From the NCBI GenBank assembly GCA_036872755.1, contig JAVHNS010000016.1, positions 558,001 to 622,000 on the forward strand: DNA of 64,000 nt. The letters run 5' to 3'. Shown piece after piece: positions 44,373 through 55,815 of this stretch. A model generated the notes under the pieces. That model was given only the letters and a program-made list of their open reading frames with translations, ran no database searches and had not been told where the DNA came from. Source of the stretch: Orbilia blumenaviensis. Taxonomy: Eukaryota > Ascomycota > Orbiliomycetes > Orbiliales > Orbiliaceae. The translations under genes were made by a program, and so were the position numbers. Positions within the stretch are counted from its first letter, which is position 1. Every line of letters starts with the position of its first letter.

Positions 44373-47206
44373 CTATGATTTCCCTTCCTCAGCGTAGTTT
44401 CCACGAGTATTCATCCGCCGAGACCTTGCTACCACGCCCATCAACCGTTCTTGAAACACCGCTTCGCTTAACTTCCTCTCATATTCTTTTAGCGTCCCCT
44501 GCGCATCAATTGTCTCTGTGTGTTCAAGACCGAGGAAGTTCTCTTTGTGTAAAACAACTTCTCTCATTACAGTTACGGCCTCCCCGTCTACTCCCACCTT
44601 TTCAAGTATCGTAGCTAAAAGCTCCAACGAACTAAGTGTATCAGGATTCTGGGCGCCCACTGAATCTTTCAGAGCGTTGACCACCATTCTTTGAAATCCC
44701 GCTGCTTCAGCCAGCTTTCCCCAGCGGATATAGGCCCATACCAGTGACTTTAGGTCCTTCAGCGTTTCTTCATGACCAATACCTAGAAGCAGTCTTTTAC
44801 TTTCAATAATCTTTTTGAGCAGATCAACGAATTTGCTCCAGTTTTCAGTATCTTCATAAAGAGAAGATAGGAACTCCAGTACTTCAAGGTTTCCTCCACT
44901 AGTTCTCGTCAACGCATCAACTGCGACCTCCTCGGCCCGGTTTATCCACCCCTGCTTCTTCCAACAGTTTGCCAGCTTCAACATAGCAGATATCGTCTGG
45001 CTGTGTGCTCGCCCGAACTTTTCTTCTTTCAGCTCAACCACTTCTTGCTGCAGCTCCACTGCCCTACCCCAGGTCTTATTCTGCATGTTTATAGTTACAA
45101 GTTCCTCAACCTCGCCCACGGATGGAGTTGATTTGCAAGATGGTTGAGCGTCCGAATCTGCCTTGTCGATTGTCTCCGCGATACTGGATAATGAACCAAG
45201 AATGCTACTAAGAGTTTTTGATATAGGGTGGTCTTCTCCCAACCGTACATTAGTAGCCTGGGTGATGGCTTCATACGCCGCTTGTATGTCTCCCAGTTTT
45301 TCCGTTTCCAAGTAATGATTGACATGGTCAATAATTGCAATCCTTTCATTGATCCTTTTGAACATCAAAAGATCATCCTGCCTGTCCTCGCGGATAATCT
45401 GTATTTCGTGATTCAGTGTAGCTTTTAGCTTCAAGGCTTGCGAGAGGTAGAAATCTACTTTTTCTTGATCAGTCACTGTTCCGAAGCCCATTTCGTAGCA
45501 AAATGCTAGTTGATATGCGGCATTCATGCGGTCTGACTCCCCGGTATCATGGCTGGATGCTCTATTCTTAAGAGCGTCGAAGATAAGTTTCCAGGCACGA
45601 TAGTCTCCTTTAACTAGCTGCTTGAAGCTCCGATAGACCTACACCCAATTCCAACATTCAGCACCAAATTAGGTGAACTACGGGAGAGCTCCCACATAAT
45701 ACTCTTATCTTAAAGACATTGAGGAAGGATTGCGTAATATTAATTGAGGCTACGTACCAGAAAGTGAGATCCCCGACTTTTCGTTGTATTAGGATACATG
45801 TACATTCCCTCACGTGTATTGAGATATCCCGTTGATGGGGAACTGGGGTAAAGATTCAGAGGGTGATAAGGATTATAATAATCATAAGGATTCCGAATGG
45901 GTGTAGATAGGTGACTTGCGTACGCCTCTTCGGCTGGGCCTGAATAGTAATCTTTGTGCTTTGTATACTTTTTGTAGGGTGCCCACTGATCGTAGAGACT
46001 GTAAATCTTATTCGGTAATTGCCTTTGTTTATACGTAAAAATCGTGAGATACCACACTATAGCAGCTTCATGGAATACCTTGGACTGTTAATTGTGTGAG
46101 AGCAGACTTCGGGATGATTCTTACCTAGCAGCTATAAATCTCGCCGTAAGTTCTTTGATATTAAGCGATCTTGCTTCTGGGTTTTCCGCTAGGGTTGAAA
46201 TGAAGAACGCCCCAACGCCCTCCCTCTGATCCGCCTGAAGGTAGTCTTGTTTTTCGACTACCCCCAAAGCAACTCCCTTTAGCTTTTCTTCCTGCTTCCA
46301 TTCAAGATCAATTGCTGGATTGTTTATGTCAAGGCCGAGCTCAAGCAGTTGGTTGTTGAATAGAAGCCACAGGGTCATCAAACCAAAGGAGTATACATCA
46401 GTTAGCTTTGCTTCCAGTAGAGTGAAACTTCGTGACCAATTTGCAACTTCGGGGGCGTTCCATGGCCTCGAGATGGGAAGTTGTATTCCATCTTCTAAAG
46501 ACTCATCAACTTGTTGTTCCAGGAAGGTAGAGTACCCAAAGTCTCCAATTTTGGCGATGTATTTCATTTCGCTATCGCTGCTATTATTCTCTGTAAAAAT
46601 CAGGACATTCATAGGCTTAATGTCTCCGTGCACGATATCCATTTCATGAAGTGCAGTAATGCCCACGGCAACATCATCACACAGTTTCAGTTTCTGATCA
46701 AAACCTAGAGAAATCCCGGCTCCTGAGCACATGAAATTCTTCAAGTCTCCATGTTCTGACTTCTGGAAAACAAGAACTGGCCAGATAGGCTCTAAGGATG
46801 AGATCACATCCCAGCAGATACCAGACAACCTGACAATATTTGGATGATCCCGAATTTCCTTATGCCCCAAGATCGAAATTTCGGAGACCAATACCTTGTA
46901 AGCGTATGGTTCGTCAATCCCACGATGAATCCGTTTGAATACATAACTCAGTTTCTCATCCAAAGAGGATTGCTGAATGTTGGCAGTGCCCCCAGCACCA
47001 ACCGTGCCCAAGTTTGGCTGCCAAGTTATAGGTAGGAAATCTACCTCATTCGCCTGTGCTATGGCAAGGAATGAAAGCAAATCATGCTCAGTTTCGCCGG
47101 CGATCGAGGATGTTCTGGAAGCGAATGAGTCGACACTAACGAACCCCCGGCGGGCGAAGAAACTCGTGAGTTTGCTGCCAGAGACACCACTGGTACTTGT
47201 CGCCAT
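44373..47206 (-). CDS. Protein kinase fused to Sel1/TPR (kinesin-light-chain-like) repeats
   Basis: Three exons, complement(46125..47206, 45758..45998, 44373..45638), give 862 aa in frame. Donors are GTAAGA and GTACGT; acceptors are TTTACAG and GTGTAG. The first acceptor (AG at 45999-46000) was chosen by phase; an AAAG acceptor eight codons earlier (AG at 46023-46024) is also possible. The kinase domain (about 68-355) has a Gly-rich loop GTVGAGGTANI, VFKRI with the ATP Lys at 91, IVHGDIKPMNVLI as catalytic loop (HGD instead of HRD) and GDFG at 221-224, so it should be active. A Tyr-rich linker follows (YDYYNPYHPLNLYP). Then comes a Sel1-like part (AAYQLAFCYEMGFG) and TPRs of the kinesin-light-chain type to the end. 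Such kinase-TPR proteins are expanded in filamentous fungi; roles are mostly unknown, and signalling or incompatibility functions are proposed. Not secreted. Confidence 0.82.
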
Positions 47207-48519
47207 ACTTGTATATGACCACTATTCAAATATTCAGAAATCTTAGCAACCTAGCCAAACTTGAAGGTGGGACTGCTTCAAGCATCACCTTTGAACCCCC
47301 GTATCACTACACAATCAATCCTCTCAATAAATGTAGTTGAGAGGTCAAGCTCACAGCAAAAGCTGATCTAGCCAGGCTGTGGCTAACTGATGTCAACGCC
47401 GATAAGCTATGTCTGTCTTTTTTCCCTCCGGGTTTTCGATGCTTTAGGCATATATGCCGAATCAATAGACAGCAATAACTAAAGAGACTTCGATTGCAAT
47501 GTATATATTGATTAGACCGAGAAGCTTACCAGATCTTAGAAACCGTGTACGTATCCATATGCATTTAATGCGTCGGTGTATACATGTGTTAGCTAGATTT
47601 CGTCGTCAGGGCAGATCCAATAAAGAAGGCGCACCCAGGTCATATGATCATCCTCTGGATCCTGCGCCCGTCAATTCAAATTGCTGCTCGGGATGGCATA
47701 TGCAGCCGACCGCGCGGGCACGGACCCGTACGTCCCAAACCTAGAGCGAGTGCGAGTTCAATGGCAAAGGAAATATTGCCAGTCAGTATTATATTTAGGC
47801 ATACGCATAGACATATACCTCATTTGATCGAATCAACCTGACTCTTTTCACGAATACTTGAATTTAACTTTACTGGAACGTATGCCCAGACAGCTGCTCA
47901 GCCTGCGAATTCGTCGTCGCTAAAGTATGTTTACAAGCATCTTCCCCGCCAAGCGAGCCCTGGTAATGCGGACCGAATCACCCTTGTAGCCTACATCTTG
48001 AAACATTGGTCCCGCTATTGTAAGCTTTGAATTGTGGGGGAAACAGCAGTACTGTCCCACCAAAGAAATCACTAGAATGCGAGCTTTATTTGAGTAATTC
48101 ATACCTCAGTACTACAGTTTAACCAATGTTATTCGACGGAGAAATTTTGTCACGAACAGCCGTAGAAAATAACCGTGTCTCCAATGGACAGGGGTCCCGC
48201 CGGCCATAAATATTCCTTCGTTGTTATCTGGATTACTAGAGCACTTATACTAAATGATACAAATGTTAAACCTGAAGACTGGATAGGAATATGTATATAA
48301 CTCGTCCACCTGCATATGTATATCTCATCGGTCTTTGCTTCCTTTTCTTCCTTTTATTTTGTTTAATTCTTTACAACTTAGTTATAGTACCGTAATTGTC
48401 TCGAACAGTGGATTCTGGTTGTTTACGAGACAAGATTTTGGTGTCGATAATATTAATCATTATACCCCTAGGCTAGCTAGCTAGCCTAATATAAGTCCCA
48501 ACTTTACTTTTATGAAAAA
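47207..48519. other. Intergenic region between divergent genes
   Basis: About 1.3 kb holding the promoters of the kinase-TPR gene and the pectate lyase gene. A GGCTAGCTAGCTAGCC palindrome lies at 48471-48486, close to the lyase ATG. At 48512 an ATG-AAA-AAA-TGA mini-ORF overlaps the lyase start codon. No other gene. Confidence 0.55.
48471..48486. repeat. CTAG-repeat palindrome before the pectate lyase gene
   Basis: GGCTAGCTAGCTAGCC is a perfect 16-bp palindrome 34 bases before the ATG at 48520. It could form a hairpin in the 5' UTR or be a binding site; only the symmetry is observed. Confidence 0.5.
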
Positions 48520-50193
48520 ATGAAGAGGAGCAAATTTCTTTCTTTTGTCGCTCTAGCGACCGCAGTTTCTGGACAACAGGCTGCCTATGGCCAATGTGGT
48601 GGACAAGGCTGGACTGGCCTGACGACTTGCATCGCTGGATACACTTGCGTTTATAGCAATGGTAAATCAAATATTAGTTCTTTCTAGAAGCTCCGTATTA
48701 GAAAACCAAACTGATTCTATCAAAAAAGATTGGTATAGTCAATGCCTCCCGGGGTCTGCGGCTACGACGGCTAGCACAAAGACCACCACAATTTCGAGTA
48801 GTACGAAGACTACCACTACGAAGACATCCAGTACCAAAACGTCTTCGACTAAAACGTCTTCTTCGAAAACCACTACGCAAGCGGCTACGACGACCCTTGT
48901 AACTACGAGCAGATCCACAGGCCCAACAACTCCGGTTCCCTCTGGTAGTTTCACTGTTGAAGGTTATGCCAAAAATAATCCCACAGGCGCCGTCTCTGGT
49001 GGTGCAGGTGGCTCTACGACAACTGTAGCTGACTATGCTGCATTTACTGCTGCTGTTAAGAGCAACACTGCTAAAGTAGTCTACGTTAACGGCATCATTA
49101 CGTTGACATCAAAAGTTAAAATTGGTTCAAACACATCGGTCATTGGAATCGGTTCAAACAGTGGTGTTACAGGAAAAGGTCTGAGTTTGAGCAGCGTTGA
49201 CAACATCATTATTCGAAATTTAAAAATCAGTATGGTTAAGGGCGATGACTTGGTCACACTATCAAAATCGACACGGGTCTGGATTGACCATAACGAGTTA
49301 TTTAATGGAGGCCTAGCAAATGGCCCAGATTATTATGTAAGTACTCATTCACACATCGCGATATCGTTGATGCATATTGTCTTGTGATTTGAGACCGGCC
49401 CATCTAATTATAATTACTTACATTCAGGATGGACAAATCGACATAGCGCATGCGTCTGACTATATTACCATTTCATGGAACTATTTCCATGACCATTGGA
49501 AGGTACTAGAGGAGCCATTGAACCTTCCAAGTCTAGTTTAAACCCAAACTAAAACTAAATTTTACTAGTCTTCCTTGGTCGGGAATTCAGATAGCAATCG
49601 CGCGGAAGATTTTGGCCATCTTCGCATAACTTACCATCATAACTATTGGAAGAATATCGGCACCCGAGGACCCGGTTTGTGCCCATACCGTTTTTTCTTC
49701 CTTTGGATTATGTTATAGATTGCTAAAGACGTATATTACTGATAGCTGGGCGTTTTGGACACCAACATATCTACAACAACCTTTATGAAGATTACCGCTA
49801 TCAGGCGATCCACTCCCGATCAGACAATCAAGTTCTGGTAGAAGGAAATGTATTTAGAGGCGATACGCGAGAGGCGCTCAGCACCTATGGCCTCGTGATC
49901 CCAGAAGATTCTCCCAATACTTGTACTTGCGGTGATTACGAACTTGATGGATATGCTAACCTTGGAGCTGGTATGTATAAAACTCTCTTCATTAATAATA
50001 TAATAACAAGCAATGGAATTGTTAGGTGGGATTATTGACTGACAGATCTATTATAGCTAATGATTGGGGCACGGCATCTGTCAATATTACACAAACTGGT
50101 GCATTTACCTCAGCCGGGTATACTTACAATTTAACGCCACTCGCTAGCGTTGAAGCAAGCGTAAGAGCTGGGGCTGGTGTTGGAAAAATCTAA
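48520..50193 (+). CDS. Secreted pectate lyase (PL1) with N-terminal CBM1
   Basis: Six exons, 48520..48661, 48729..49336, 49428..49502, 49569..49674, 49746..49970 and 50057..50193, 430 aa. Introns of 67, 91, 66, 71 and 86 nt have GT..AG ends. A signal peptide ([18 protein letters not shown]) precedes a CBM1 ([13 protein letters not shown], then [12 protein letters not shown], completed by intron 1), a Ser/Thr/Lys linker (about 60-105) and a PL1 catalytic domain. The PL1 domain shows [28 protein letters not shown] and [13 protein letters not shown], where the Arg of the last block is the expected catalytic base. The enzyme cleaves de-esterified homogalacturonan by beta-elimination, needing calcium, outside the cell. 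The CBM1 likely docks it on cellulose. The upstream mini-ORF and palindrome may tune translation. Together with the PL4 gene it points to pectin use. Confidence 0.94.
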
Positions 50194-50640
50194 AAATTTC
50201 CCCCTCACTGAAGATCTATAATCTATATGACACCACAATATTTCCTATATAAGGTATATTAATATCAAAAAAATTGGTTGCATTTGCTCGTTGATTGCTC
50301 TAGCTTTTTTTTCCTCTTGTACCTAAACACCATATATGCGCGGGAAAGGTTTATATTGCGTCCACATTTGCCTATGCTGCCCATATGATGGTTTGCGCAG
50401 ATATGCCGGGTATCTAGATAAACTTATCCTGGGAAGCGCCAAGACATGTGGCTGCTTCGGGTGCATATCAATAGCCGCTCTTCGAGCTGAATGAATAATT
50501 ATAAAAACACATCGCGGTGCGTGGTGGTCTCCTGACTTGACACTGGTCGTAAACCACCTCAGACGAAGCAAGTGTCTCTTCATACTAGACCTTTTCGAAT
50601 CTCAACACTTAAGCGCCTTTGCGGCCTCGGCATCCACGAA
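50194..50640. other. Intergenic region
   Basis: About 450 bases between the lyase and the next plus-strand gene. The frame 50572-50640 joins the next gene but begins with GTG, so it is read as 5' UTR. Nothing else seen. Confidence 0.5.
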
Positions 50641-51872
50641 ATGTTCCTCCAAGACCTCGCCCTCGCCGTATTCATCGTTCAGCTAGCGAGCCAAGCCAAA
50701 TCTTCAGCCGCGCAAACAATAGACCCTGGTTCAGTCAATCCAGTAATTCGGGACGGATGGTGCACAAGCCAAGAAGCCCTCTGTTCAAAGCTATGCGGGG
50801 CCGAGCCCAGGCTTAATACCTGCATCTTGTCAAATTTCGAAGTAGAATGCCAGTGCGACGGGACATTTGTGCAACCGGATTATGAAATCTATAAGGGCTC
50901 GTTAGCGTACTTTGTGTGTGAAGAATGGATTAGGCAGTGTGTTGCAGGTAAGTGTATAATACGCTTGGCCAGTTTGGACGTTCCACATCAACTTCCTGCC
51001 ATTTGTATTCAAATTTGTCATTCATCTTAAACCCTTCCTTGATATATCTTACCCCCCCTTATAAATCGAGAATATATATCTCTATATATATTAATATGTC
51101 AAGCGCGAGCGTAAACCTACAGCCATGACATTAAATATACCCTTTCCTCAGCCGAAGCTGATTTTTATCTTCTATATAATTTCATAAATCCGCGGATAAA
51201 TCCAGCAAAGCTAGCTGTTAACACATACTCATAGGGAATTCCACCAACTCGGAAAATCAAGCAGAGTGTAGAGCAGCATATACGTGTCCAAGCCTAGACC
51301 CTGATGCTGTAGCCCAGACCTCAAGTAGTCCTGAAGCCTCGCAAACTCCAGGTTCTTCTCCACCACCTACGCCATCGCCAACACCGTCTCCATCTCCGTC
51401 TCCATCTTCAACGTCACAAGTAGCGAGCTCTCAGCAATCTTTAGGATCAAGTAATCCAACAAGCGTAGGACAAAGCTCATCATCTCAAACGACTACTACA
51501 CCGGGCCGGAGTATCGATACTTCTGTGCCGAGTGATAGCACTATCCCGTCTAACACTGAGATGAGTCCACGGACCAGTAGCTCCGACTCCCCATCAGCCC
51601 CCCGCACAACAAACAATAAAAGCTTAGGAGGAGGAGCAATTGCTGGTATCGCTGTGGGTGTTGGGGTCCCTGTATTGTTAGGATCAATCTTTCTTGCTTA
51701 TCGATTAGGAAGTCGGCGAATGCGCCCCCCAGTTCCTATTGTACCACATTCCGCATTTGACAAAGAATATGGGGGCAACCAGTACCCTGGGGGTGGGAAT
51801 GACCCAGGCGTGGGATTTGGAAATGAAGTTGGAGGTATCGCCGGCAGAGATCATGTTGCCAATAGGACATAA
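50641..51872 (+). CDS. DUF7707-like secreted/membrane protein with Pro/Ser-rich stalk
   Basis: Two exons, 50641..50947 and 51235..51872, 314 aa. The 287-nt intron has donor GTAAGT and acceptor CATAG and is longer than most here, so a missed small exon is possible. A signal peptide (MFLQDLALAVFIVQLASQA) is followed by a Cys-rich domain: WCTSQEALCSKLCG, TCILSNFEVECQCDG, FVCEEWIRQCVAG and, across the splice, CRAAYTC. Its spacing fits the DUF7707 pattern of fungal surface proteins. A Pro/Ser/Thr stalk follows, then a transmembrane helix (GGGAIAGIAVGVGVPVLLG, about residues 225-245) and a short cytosolic tail rich in Gly/Asn/Pro. The layout suggests a surface sensor or mucin-like protein. Function unknown. 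Confidence 0.8.
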
Positions 51873-52219
51873 ACGATTCGAGATTATCTAATAGCTTTGG
51901 CTAGCTGATGGTTAAGCTCATTGTCGCATAGATAGAAATACCTAACTATATTATAAAGATATGTACTCCATATGTTTACCTTGCTGGTGCATGGTGCACG
52001 AGTTACATAAGCTACCCAAAATACAACATGGATTTTGCGTTGTTGTTAGTTGTTGTTAAAATCGGGCCAGGTCAAGGGCGCCTATGGCCTGCAGGTGCCC
52101 CACATTCCATCTCGACCTTGCATAAGAAGAGTCACATCTCACTGACGGCCTAGAAGGCCGTTTAAACAAAAACCTTTATCCCTGAAACCTAATTGAGTTG
52201 GTACAAGACCTTTACGACA
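51873..52219. other. Intergenic region
   Basis: About 350 bases with no gene seen. It includes a GGCCTAGAAGGCCGT inverted element at 52148-52162 (GGCC arms). Presumed promoter of the F-box/ankyrin-like gene. Confidence 0.4.
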
Positions 52220-53566
52220 ATGGAACGACTTCCTCAAGAGATATTCCAGCAGTGCATCAATGAAGCAGTTAGTAAAGAAGGCCTTTGGAATTCCTTCGTC
52301 CTAAGGCGGGTAAGCCGCACATGGGATGCCGCTATACTCCGAGCTATTTGTATCGAAGGTGTCTTGGATCCTCTTTCGAATTATGGCCGCAGCGGCACAG
52401 ATCCCCAGCGCCCTCTACGAAACTCATATCACCGATGTTTCCCTCACATGCTTCAGAGGCCTCCGCACTGGCATATCGTTCCGGTTCTACAGACACTAGC
52501 TTCATCGACTACTCGATACAGTATCAATGCTGCTTCTCTCGCAATACGTCGGGCGGTCGATTGGATTGAACGCAACTTCAGAGAAGAGTTCCCTAATCGC
52601 GATGCAAATTTTAGGCTACTCTCCGAAATTGTGATGATCATGGACAAAGATCTATGGCTTTGGAACTTGTTCGAGCGAGGAGGGTATAACCCTGCAGGGA
52701 GGTCCGGAAACGATGAGGAAATGAACCGTAGACGGTCTGCAGATCTCGTAATGGGCCTAGCGGTGTACACAGGGGACATCCAGTTGTACCGAAGCATCAG
52801 GGAACGCATCACAAATTACGAAAACATGATCGTAGCTACTACGATGGTAGCTGCAAACCGTGGAAATGAAGAAATTTTAAAGGAAATGTTAGGAATTGCA
52901 GAACGAACAGAGACAAAGTTCCCACATCTTGGGAAAACTTCAACGGGGTATATGCGTGCGCCACACTGGTGCGAAATTTTCAGTTCTTCGATTACATATA
53001 ACGTCAATTCGATACACGGGGGGCTGTCGACAATCCGACAACTGGCAATAGTTGGGCATGCGGAAATCCTGCGCAAAACTCTCGAAGACCAGCCTTGGTG
53101 GAAACATTTGAACTTCTGCGTTCAGGAAGCTATGTGCCTGACACGGGATGCAGAAACCCTCAAAGTTCTTTGGGTTGCGTTCAACGAAATGCACAGCATT
53201 CAGCCTGTTAGACCAATGGCAATGCAAAAGGCTGCATTTGTTGCAACAATATTTGGTGATACTGAACTTCTTGCGTATATGCTTTCCCAAGGTCTCAAAG
53301 CTGATGCACCAATTGCCCATGCCATCGACACGCTTACTGGGGGGGTAGTTAGATCCTCGTCGGACGAGCCGCTCATGATCACGGCTATAAAATATGAGAG
53401 GAAGGAGGTTGTCAAACTATTGCTGAATCATGGGATCCGTCCTGATGCCTCCGTAAGGTTAACTGGTCAAATTTCGGAGAATGCGGTGGTTTTCGCTGCT
53501 GCGGGTGGGAAAACGGATATTCGAGAACTGTTTCAACAATACGGCTACCACGTAAATCTTGCCTGA
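52220..53566 (+). CDS. F-box-like protein with ankyrin-like repeats
   Basis: Single exon, 448 aa from the ATG at 52220 (MERLPQEIFQQCI); an upstream TTG start is rejected. The N-terminal 45 residues (LPQEIFQQCINEAV, then LRRVSRTWDAAIL) match the F-box pattern, which binds Skp1 in SCF ubiquitin ligases. The remainder is helical with repeated ankyrin-like units, such as GDIQLYRSIRERI, GNEEILKEMLG, AETLKVLW, GDTELLAYMLSQGLK, ERKEVVKLLLNHGI and GKTDIRELFQQYG. The last units are the most canonical. F-box/ankyrin proteins are numerous in filamentous fungi and act in substrate recognition; the target is unknown. Confidence 0.75.
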   Translation: MERLPQEIFQQCINEAVSKEGLWNSFVLRRVSRTWDAAILRAICIEGVLDPLSNYGRSGTDPQRPLRNSYHRCFPHMLQRPPHWHIVPVLQTLASSTTRYSINAASLAIRRAVDWIERNFREEFPNRDANFRLLSEIVMIMDKDLWLWNLFERGGYNPAGRSGNDEEMNRRRSADLVMGLAVYTGDIQLYRSIRERITNYENMIVATTMVAANRGNEEILKEMLGIAERTETKFPHLGKTSTGYMRAPHWCEIFSSSITYNVNSIHGGLSTIRQLAIVGHAEILRKTLEDQPWWKHLNFCVQEAMCLTRDAETLKVLWVAFNEMHSIQPVRPMAMQKAAFVATIFGDTELLAYMLSQGLKADAPIAHAIDTLTGGVVRSSSDEPLMITAIKYERKEVVKLLLNHGIRPDASVRLTGQISENAVVFAAAGGKTDIRELFQQYGYHVNLA

Positions 53567-55308
53567 GGGTGGGGTGTTTTGTCCACTTTGTTAATCTCAT
53601 ACTTCGAATGCATGCATGCGGCTAACAATATTCACGATTTTACATCAATGCAACGCTCTTCATTACCATTTTCGTGGGACGCCTTATAACAGCAAAAGAA
53701 CAGTTATCTCCGCAGAAATTCTCGCCTTGGGATACGGAGATCTGGACTAGTTTAGACTGTCCTTTTTCAAAGGGAAGATGCCTTCAAAAGTCGACAACTC
53801 AAGGGGGAGTCTGGAACGTCGAAGCTACGCGGAGACCCTTGTTTCAACCCACCACCGTTAAATGGCTTTTGAACTGTGGAATCTGAGTCACCAATCATCA
53901 AACTTTGTGGACCTGCCGTACGGCTAACCAAGTGAGGAAATTTCACCACCGATCCACAAGTATGTTCAGTTGCGAGTATGTCAGGGGAAAGTCCCTCCAC
54001 CATCATGTTGATCTGACTATTAGCACAGCCGGATTTCCCTGGATTTCGGCATCGAATTTGGGAGTTGGAAGGAGTTCTTATCATTAGGGTCCAAATTCTT
54101 GCCAAGGAATATTCAAATCCGGAGCTCATTGAATTCTATTTTGGGCTGCAATGGAGATGTGTCGGCCACGAGTAGACTACGGGTGCGGAAAGCGGGAGGA
54201 AATGAATGTTTGGGTCGTTGTCTTCCATAATCCCGGCACCTCGACTATTAGCTGGGAATTGTCCACACCATTGAACACGAAATTATTGAGAGACATGAAG
54301 AAATGAAAGTGTTCCTGACTAGCGTGGTGACCGAGACATCGCCTTATGAACTTCGCGAAACAAACATTCCTTGGCGGAAACATGATATTTTGAAGGATGA
54401 GTGAGAGTGGATTCGCCTTTCCCTCTCGCATTCTCGAGCTTCGTTCCCAAAAGACAACCGTCTCGCCAAAACCAGTGCTTTGGGTGAACAGAAAGAGGCG
54501 GCTAAAAGGCAAGGATCAGAGGAGGTTTGAAGTTAAGCCCCTGACCGCGACCGTGGACTTGGGCTTAATCTTACTCGATCGCCGGGTCCGTTCGGGCTTG
54601 TATCCGTGGGCAGGGATCGTAAGCCCTGTGGACTAGTATTTTGGACTTTCGGATGGGCAGCTCAGCTCCCACGCGAAGAAGTCCTTGAGCAGAGCAGAAT
54701 TCATCGGCCGTTTCATCGAAAGTCTTCAAGAATGAAAGTATTGAATATGATAGACAGCTTATATTTTCAACTGGCGAAACGGCTCAGATCCAAACGCTTG
54801 GGCCTATGAGTAATCAAATCGGTGCCAAAAAACGAAGCCCATGAGCGCTCACCCCACCTTTTCCATCATGTTTCTAGAAAATTTTCTGCTAGGATGAGGG
54901 CCCATAGCTTGACTTTACCCCCCATAGCGGAGATTTCGAGGGGTGGTAGCATGGTGGCGGCATGGAACCCTTTGGTGAAGATGTCTGACCTTTTACCCTA
55001 TATAAAATCCGGTGTCTCCTAGACTTGGATCAGTTTGGCCTCATCTGCATTTACTATTAAAGACCGAAGGGCAGAGTTTTGAAACTACTTTTGACTTATA
55101 TCTCAGATTTAATTTCTTCATCCGGTCTTTACCTTGTACCCATTATACTATAACTCCCCCCATTGCTACACATAGAAGCCAGCAGCTTCTTAGACAGGCC
55201 TACATTCGTATATAAACTCTTGGCTTAACTTCAAACCAAGTTTAAACAGACATCACTAAGAGCTATATACTTCCACAGCTAAATCGATTAAATCGAAGCT
55301 ATTCAAAG
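53567..55308. other. Intergenic region, only short frames
   Basis: About 1.7 kb. Minus-strand frames at 53767-54129 (ATG, 120 codons) and 54177-54512, plus several short plus-strand ones, overlap or abut; this could be a decayed gene, but I see no family signature. Confidence 0.45.
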
Positions 55309-55815
55309 ATGGCAATGGTCGACGTTTCAAGAATAGATCCTCCATCACCCCCCCGACCACCTAATCCGCCACCACCCAGCCCCGAGACTAAAAAACACCT
55401 TTACCTTTCTGCTCAACAGAAACAGCCAGTGGCTCGAAGCCGACAAGACCCCCCATCTCCACCTCGTGCACCGCCGCCAAGTCCCACTACAAAAGCCATG
55501 ATTAAAAAACTCACAACTCCAAATGCGCATCTAAACTCCGAGTCATCTGATTCGTTTCCTCGGCTCGTCGAGCTGACAATGACACTGGGTGATGTTCTCG
55601 ATCTTACACCAACCCAAAAAAGTCGGCGAGACAGCTATCTTTATTGTGAGGACGAGATGTCAGTGCCTGGGTCACCGCCACCACTCGAATTTTCAACCCC
55701 AAAACCAAAGTCCAACACTAAACGGAGAGCAGAGGATTTTAAGGACTCTGAAATTTTTGGCCCTTGTTTAACTGAAACTCCTGCACCTGATTTCAAGCGA
55801 CGGAAAGCAATGTAA
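55309..55815 (+). CDS. Small proline-rich protein with nuclear-signal-like end
   Basis: Single exon, 168 aa, ATG at 55309. The N terminus has two similar Pro-rich segments (DPPSPPRPPNPPPPSPETKK and DPPSPPRAPPPSPTTKA, about 30 residues apart). A short helical piece (LVELTMTLGDVLDL) follows, then basic clusters (TKRRAEDF near 138 and FKRRKAM at the end) that look like nuclear localisation signals. SP motifs could be kinase sites. No domain recognised. It may be a disordered nuclear regulator, but this is inference; a spurious frame is possible. Confidence 0.5.
   Translation: MAMVDVSRIDPPSPPRPPNPPPPSPETKKHLYLSAQQKQPVARSRQDPPSPPRAPPPSPTTKAMIKKLTTPNAHLNSESSDSFPRLVELTMTLGDVLDLTPTQKSRRDSYLYCEDEMSVPGSPPPLEFSTPKPKSNTKRRAEDFKDSEIFGPCLTETPAPDFKRRKAM

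Noticed and set aside
45999..46057. Longer version of the kinase-TPR middle exon
   Set aside because: Acceptors that would include it put the kinase exon out of phase or meet a stop codon; the TTTACAG acceptor fits phase.
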